From Chamaecrista fasciculata (Eukaryota; Streptophyta; Magnoliopsida; Fabales; Fabaceae): 64,000 nt of DNA. Of the stretch, positions 58,644 through 64,000 are shown in pieces (positions within the stretch are counted from its first letter, which is position 1; the number at the start of each line of letters is the position of its first letter). The notes below the pieces were generated by a model. It worked only from the letters and a program-made list of their open reading frames with translations. It made no database searches and was not told where the DNA came from. The DNA is taken from assembly GCA_003254925.1 (NCBI GenBank), contig QANZ01026610.1:124001-188000 (forward strand). Reading direction: 5' to 3'. The position numbers were made by a program, and so were the translations under genes.

Positions 58644-58868
58644 GAGTAAACTTACTTTTTAGTCCCTAGTTTTATCCTACAGTTGCAGTTTAGTCCCTGA
58701 ATACTGGAAATATATTTTTTTAATTCTTCATTTTTATAAATGTTGACGATTTAGTTCCTAAATGGTTTACGTTTGTAAAAGTAACTAAGGATTAAATAGT
58801 ATGTTTTTAGTGTCTAGGGACTAAATCATAATTTTGAGATACATTTAAGGACTATAAAGTAAATTTCC
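58644..58868. mobile_element. GAGTAAAC-family foldback MITE abutting the KNOLLE stop codon
   Basis: GAGTAAACTTACTTTTTAG begins one base after the TGA stop (58640-58642). Inverted blocks 'tttagtccctag'/'ctagggactaaa' and a right end near 'ggactataaagtaaatttc' mark the foldback. The KNOLLE 3' UTR therefore probably starts inside a transposon. Confidence 0.7.
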
Positions 58869-59451
58869 TCCTTCTGGTTTGGCCAAAAAAAAATGTGGAG
58901 TTTTGTACGACGCATCGTCGTTTTGAGTATTCTCTCAACTATGTGTAAAATACTAAGGATTAAATAGTATGTTTTTTAATACCTAATTCAATTTCAAATC
59001 ATTAGTACAGTGAAGTCTACCCCTCCAATTGGATCTTCTTTGTCATTTCGGTTTCTTAATTTTGCTTTCGATGGGAAGTGGCAGCATGACGGTGAACTTG
59101 TCCGAAAATATGAAACGCCAATGAAAAATAGCATATGTAAACTGAAAAATAGCATGATTTCAATAATTCTATTAAGTGATGTTACACGTTAGGTAAATGA
59201 TAACTTTCTAATTTTGTATTGTGCTTGGCTCCATTATATTGAGATGTGCGTATAAATATATTTTATATGGAAAAAAAATATTTTATTTTTTAAAAATATA
59301 ATAAGAATAGTCATTATCGTTAAGATAATTTTATGATTTATTTTATATTTTAAAAGTAACATTAAGTATGAGATAAATTAATAATTCAATTTCTGAAAAA
59401 TTATGAAAGTAATAATTTAATTTTTAAAGATATATAATTTAATTCTTAAAA
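58869..59451. other. Intergenic region
   Basis: AT-rich, no gene recognised. The block 'taaggattaaatagtatgttttt' from the adjacent MITE recurs once near 58952. Confidence 0.45.
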
Positions 59452-59892
59452 TGTAATATCCCCAGATATTATAGAAATATTAGACTTAGTATTTTGATTG
59501 AAATAAGATTATATTGTGAATCTAGAAGTTCTTTTGAGCTTGTGGTTAAATTTTGAGAGCAAACGAGATTTAAAATTTTATCCGGAGTTTTCTCTAGACC
59601 CGACAAATACCACTTTCGAGTGAAACTTGAAAGACCTTGGAAGTAAAGTTTTGAAAAATCAATTTCATATTTAGAATCTACTCTTCGAAACGAATCTAGC
59701 GATATAAATTTTGTTTATAAACTCTAGTTCTAAAATTTTAAGTTTTTAGGGACTAATTTGAAAAGATTTGTACATTCTTGGGTATTTTTGTGATTTCAAC
59801 TTTAAATGTTTTACATCAAAATTCCTTTTCTCCCCCTTGACTTTTTTGAAATTGGAAAAAGTGACCCCACCAACACAAAATCCCTAGACACG

Positions 59893-61197
59893 ACCTGCTC
59901 ATGGGCTGGGCTTGGGCTACCCAAGCTCAAGCCCATGGGCTTTTTATGTATATGGGCTTGGACCAGGTTCAAGCCCAAATAAAATTGTACCCATTATAAT
60001 GGGCCAAATATATACCCAAGCCCATGGGCTTGGGCTTGGGTAGCCCAAATTTATATTTTTTTTTTGTAACACTTCTAAACTTAAATAGTCATTATGGTCT
60101 TCAAACTATGAGATTAATTTCATTTTGGTCCTCAAGTTAATTTTTATTCTGTTTTGGTCCTCGAATTAAGAGATTATTTTGGTCATTGAACTAATCTTTG
60201 TACGTCATTAATAAGTGGCTTCCTTCCTAGCTTGCTACAATGCTACTCCATTATGCTCTCTCTACAATCAAACTTCCCACAAAATATCTCCTTCCTTAGG
60301 TTTCCCTTCTCTATCACGCTTTTCGTCTTTCCTTAATCCCCCCTTTTATTCATTAATCATTTCATTATCTTTTTTATTATTTTTAACTCTCTTATCCGTC
60401 ACATTCCTTCTCTTCTCTCTTTTTTCATTTAACATGTAACCACTAACCACCACTTTAACCCAATTTTCCAACTAACTAACTTCAACTTAACTGCCCCAAG
60501 TAAATCTTCCAATTCTTTTTTGCTACGAAATCAAATTAGAAATTTATGGAGGGCCTCTGTCAGTAAATAAACCAAAAAAATTGTATATTTAATTTTTGGT
60601 ATCAACATATACATATTAATTACGCAACCGCAGAATAAAAATATGATTAAAATGTAAAAAGAGAAATTAGTCTCCCCAGACCCCAGATATTGTTCTAAAG
60701 TTCTTTTCTTAAATTGACACCGAGCGAGAGGTCATTGTGTTTTAAAATATTTTATTTTGTCAAATATAGGAGTGCACGAATAATTATGAATTATAAAATG
60801 AAAAGGAGCCAGAAAATTGAGAAGGATGGTATTAAATAGTTTATAATATGGTTAGAGAGTATATAATTATTTAGAGGGGGATGGATGGAAAGGAAAAAGA
60901 GTAGGGGACGTTGAGTTGGATGGTACATGGGACGACTTTTGACCAAGACAGGCTGGACAGCATTTGGTGGTGACCGCGAGAAATAGAGAAGGAAGCCGCG
61001 GGCGAAAACCAAATTAGGAACTAAGTTGGATGGGTAGTCTCAAGTAGTCTTTGGGTATTGATTGGGCTACCCAATCAATTTGGATATTTTAATGGATAGG
61101 TTTATTTTAAGCCCAAGTGTCTTTTATTAGTTAGTGAATATTGTCTTATGGGCTTGGGCCCAGGTAGTCCATGGACTACCCGGGCCCATGAGCAGGT
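59893..61197. mobile_element. hAT-like non-autonomous element nested in the LTR
   Basis: Ends ACCTGCTCATGGGC and GCCCATGAGCAGGT are exact inverted repeats, followed inward by ~150 bp of GGGCTTGGGC/TAGCCCAA motifs on both sides. Such subterminal motifs are typical of plant hAT elements. The 8-base flanks (TAGACACG, CTCACACG) match at five of eight positions, so the duplication is only weakly supported. The centre includes a fragment of the 'ttttggtcctc' family near 60090-60195. Confidence 0.5.
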
Positions 61198-61371
61198 CTC
61201 ACACGACTTCCTCATTCATTTTTTCTTCCACACTTCGTCTCCTCCATTCTTCTCTTTCTTCCACCACAACTCTCGGCCACCACCATTGTAGCTTGGCCAG
61301 ACAAAGTCGCCGCCACCTTTAGACGTCGGAACCGCCGCCGGTGACGTTCCGTTCGGTTGTGTCGCCGTTCT

Positions 61372-61400
61372 CCTCTTCTTCTTCTTCTTCTTCTTCTTCT
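61372..61400. repeat. (CTT)n microsatellite
   Basis: About ten CTT units inside the LTR. Confidence 0.9.
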
Positions 61401-63590
61401 CCTTTGGTTCGCCCTTCTCTCTCTTTCTCTCATTCATTCAATTTCTTCTAAGCTTATTTTTGCTGGTTTAATTCTTTGATTTGCTGCTATATATGGGTTA
61501 TTGTGATTTATTTGATTATCCTAAATTGCTGGTTTGAAGTTTGGTTTTACTCCAATCAATTTTGGACCCGATGGGTTTTCACCTAAAACTTGAAATTGGG
61601 GTTTTTGTTGAAATCCCTTTGTTTTCTTGAAATTAATGGTTTGAATGAGTTCCATGAACAATTATAATGGGTTCTAATTCATTGGTTTGAATTTAAAGAG
61701 TGTATCTTGAAATTTGAGGTTTTGGGTAAAACTTTAAAGTTTCAATTTTGTCCCTATAGATGGTTTTGATGGTTTTCTTGAGCTAAATGAATTTCTATGA
61801 AGTTATGGAGAATTTCGAAACTAAATCTTGTTTAAGAAGTGAAGAGTTTGACTTGTACATCATAGTTGGTGTTGGAAAGTAAGATTTTCAATCTTGATAT
61901 AGTTGGAATGTTAATAATAAACCTTTTTGAAAATTTGAAATTGATAAAGTATTTCTTAAAGCTCCCAAATATTAACCCAAGCTCTTCTAGAGTTAGATTG
62001 GTGTCACATACTTGATGTAGCACTAAACTTGTTGATGTTAAGCTTGAGGATGCCTATAGAATATGGAAGCTAGGTGTAAGAGTTACTTGGTAAGTTTATA
62101 TGTCAAAGGTATTCTAATAGGATTAATGTGTTTTGTTATTGAATTAGGTGTTTCGCATTTACCTCAAGTTTGAAGGTAGTATTTGATTTGTGGATTTAGG
62201 TCATTGTGCGTGACCTTCAGGTGAGTATCCTCTCTATTCTAGAACCTGTTTTATCATGTTTATGTGACATATTTGATGCATATGATTTTTGGCAAGGTTA
62301 AAGGTTTTATAAATACATATATGTTTTGAAAGGTTGATTTGAGATTTGATAAGAATACGAGACAATGTTTTGATTTGAATTATGATGAAAATGAGATTGA
62401 TATTTGATACTGTTTGAAAAATGTTTTCTTTGGCTGGTTGGGTGAATCGTTGGTTCTTTTGTTATGGGTACCAATCGGGCTTTCGGTCTCGGAGTCACAC
62501 CATCCGTTGGCCAGGATGTGGTGTGGGCATGGATCTAGACTTTCGGGGACGTGCCACGAGGGGCATGGTTCTAGGCTTTCGGGGTCGTGCCACGGTAGAC
62601 CGTCTCCAACCCTTGAGGTGGGGAGTCTATTCGTTCTCGCAGGATAGGCCATTTGCAGAACCTTCAATTTCACTCACCAGTAACGGTGGCACCACCCATG
62701 GGTTTTGTGATAAAAATGTATTTTAGATTTTTGAAATGATATTTATATAATTACAGATATTTGGAACTTATGGAATTTTTGTTGGATGTGCAAGTATGTG
62801 GTTTATGTGATCATTCGAATTGTGATTGGTATTATGAGGATGGACTATGCTATGATGTTTGATCATGAAAAGAAAGCTCACAAGATATGTTCGATTCGTT
62901 TATATGTGTACTTGAGATATAAATGTACTATGTGTATGCACTATTATCTTGAAAACTAGTGGGGATACCTTGCCCTCCAAGACTAGAATAGGTTGGATTA
63001 CTCACCCCGTTATTTACCATTTTCAGTTTCAGGTTACAAGGACTATCTTCTAGGGCCATCTAGATCAAATGACACTTCCTGGAATTCCACATATTGGTTC
63101 GTGTGGATATTTTGACGCTGATATACTGTTTTATGTACTTGATTTTAGTGTTGCTCCGTTAGAGTTACAGACAGGGAAATGTTTAGTATATTTACGGAAG
63201 ATTGTAATTACGAGTAATGAATTATAAATTAATGTAGGGGTAAAATTTGTGAATTTATGGCATGGATGCATGTGTCAGGCTTACGGGCCATAAGGTTCCT
63301 CCTTGTGGTCCGTGTTGGTCACGATTTCTGCTAGGGGTCGTGACATAAAATATTAAAATTTTATATTTTTTAGTCTCTGTAATATTGAAGTGAAAATTAA
63401 ATTTATAAACTAATAAATATATTATTTTAATTACTAAATTATATATTCAATATTTGAAAAATTAATTATTAATTTTATTATTTTTCAAGAAGTGCGTTAT
63501 CATTTTATTCTAAAGTTTAATCACATTTTAAAAGTTACATATATAATAAGTCACCTTTCCCTTATTTAATTTGGTCACAAAAAAAAAAAA

Positions 63591-63975
63591 AGCTAAAATG
63601 TAATTTTGGTCACATAACCTTGACACAAAGATCTCAATTTGGTCTCATAAAATTTTTTTGTTGCAATTTTGGTCCCATAGCTTTTAAAAACGTTTCACCG
63701 TTGGTTCCAAGCTAATTTCCATTCATTATCTTCCGTTAAATCCACTTCACCCATATTTGTCACGTCATCATTCAACTCAGTATGTCAGATCATTTTTAAC
63801 GATAGAAAATGCACGGAAATCAGTTTGGGACCACCGGTGAGACGTTTTCAGAAGTTTTGGGACCAAAATTGTAACAAAAAAAAGTTATGAAACCCAATTG
63901 AGATATTTGCCAAATTATAGAACCAAATCGAGACACTTGCCAAAATTAGATGACTAAAAGTGCACTTTAGAAGAA
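63591..63975. mobile_element. ~380-bp foldback element with 'aattttggtcacata' ends
   Basis: The left half has 'atctcaatttggtctcataa' and 'gcaattttggtcccatagc'; the right half repeats these inverted ('gggaccaaaattgtaac', 'aacccaattgagatatttg'). The middle holds a 'cacgtcatcattcaactc' block. No clear target duplication. Confidence 0.65.
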
Positions 63976-64000
63976 AAAAAAAAAATCAGAGGCTGAGGGC

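Larger units (their letters stand above)
59452..63345. mobile_element. Probable solo LTR (~3.9 kb) with TAAAA target duplication
   Basis: Starts TGTAATATCCCCAG and ends GGGGTCGTGACA, the TG...CA ends of an LTR, with the 5-bp direct repeat TAAAA on both sides (59447-59451 and 63346-63350). There is no gag or pol coding sequence inside. About 1.3 kb of the length is a nested element (59893-61197), so the LTR itself is ~2.6 kb. Splice-like sites near 62220 and 63030 and the long LTR recall Ty3/gypsy chromoviruses (Tekay-like), but family is a guess. Intact ends and duplication suggest a fairly young solo LTR. Confidence 0.65.

Noticed and set aside
61212-61437. Lys/Arg-rich ORFs on the minus strand
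   Set aside because: They are readings of the (CTT)n microsatellite inside the LTR.

Overview
The window is nuclear DNA from a flowering plant, most likely a eudicot. It has AT-rich intergenic DNA, GT-AG introns, and plant-only families: a EUL lectin, a NAC factor, an HVA22-like protein, a PPR protein, the KNOLLE syntaxin and plant apyrases. It also holds Ty1/copia and LTR remnants, LINE debris, many MITEs and a piece of plastid 16S rRNA. I cannot name the genus.

Layout, left to right. 1-1228 (-): first two coding exons of an EULS3-type lectin gene that runs off the left edge. 6049-7274 (-): NAC transcription factor, three exons. 7.7-17.8 kb: gene-poor DNA with MITEs. 18034-18965 (+): HVA22-like membrane protein, five exons, with three CACGTGG boxes just upstream. 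About 19.8-23.4 kb (+): partial Ty1/copia element that runs into a 546-base run of N. 25913-54116 (-): three apyrase genes with the same nine-exon plan. Two encode signal-peptide ecto-apyrases (25913-30436 and 35828-39398). The third is a membrane-anchored APY1/APY2-type enzyme (50427-54116). A P-class PPR gene (43269-44888, -) and a LINE fragment lie between the second and third. A 280-bp plastid 16S rRNA insertion sits upstream of the PPR gene. 57689-58642 (+): intronless KNOLLE (SYP111) cytokinesis syntaxin with a palindromic pair of MSA-like boxes upstream. 59452-63345: probable solo LTR with a 5-bp target duplication and a nested hAT-like element.

The genes do not form one pathway. The apyrases are a local cluster, and their shared exon sizes show common descent. 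The ecto-type copies probably act on extracellular nucleotides; the anchored copy probably acts in the Golgi lumen. EULS3, HVA22 and the NAC gene all have G-box/ABRE motifs upstream, which suggests stress or ABA control.

The most distinctive non-genic signal is a set of foldback elements. Six copies start with GAGTAAAC and are built of repeated 'ggtccctgaa'-like blocks; two have clean 9-10 bp target duplications. Others are PIF/Harbinger-like with 3-bp duplications, and one carries (CCGTGT)n with a 9-bp duplication. I found no CRISPR array or operon, and nothing I could defend as a wholly new biological system.
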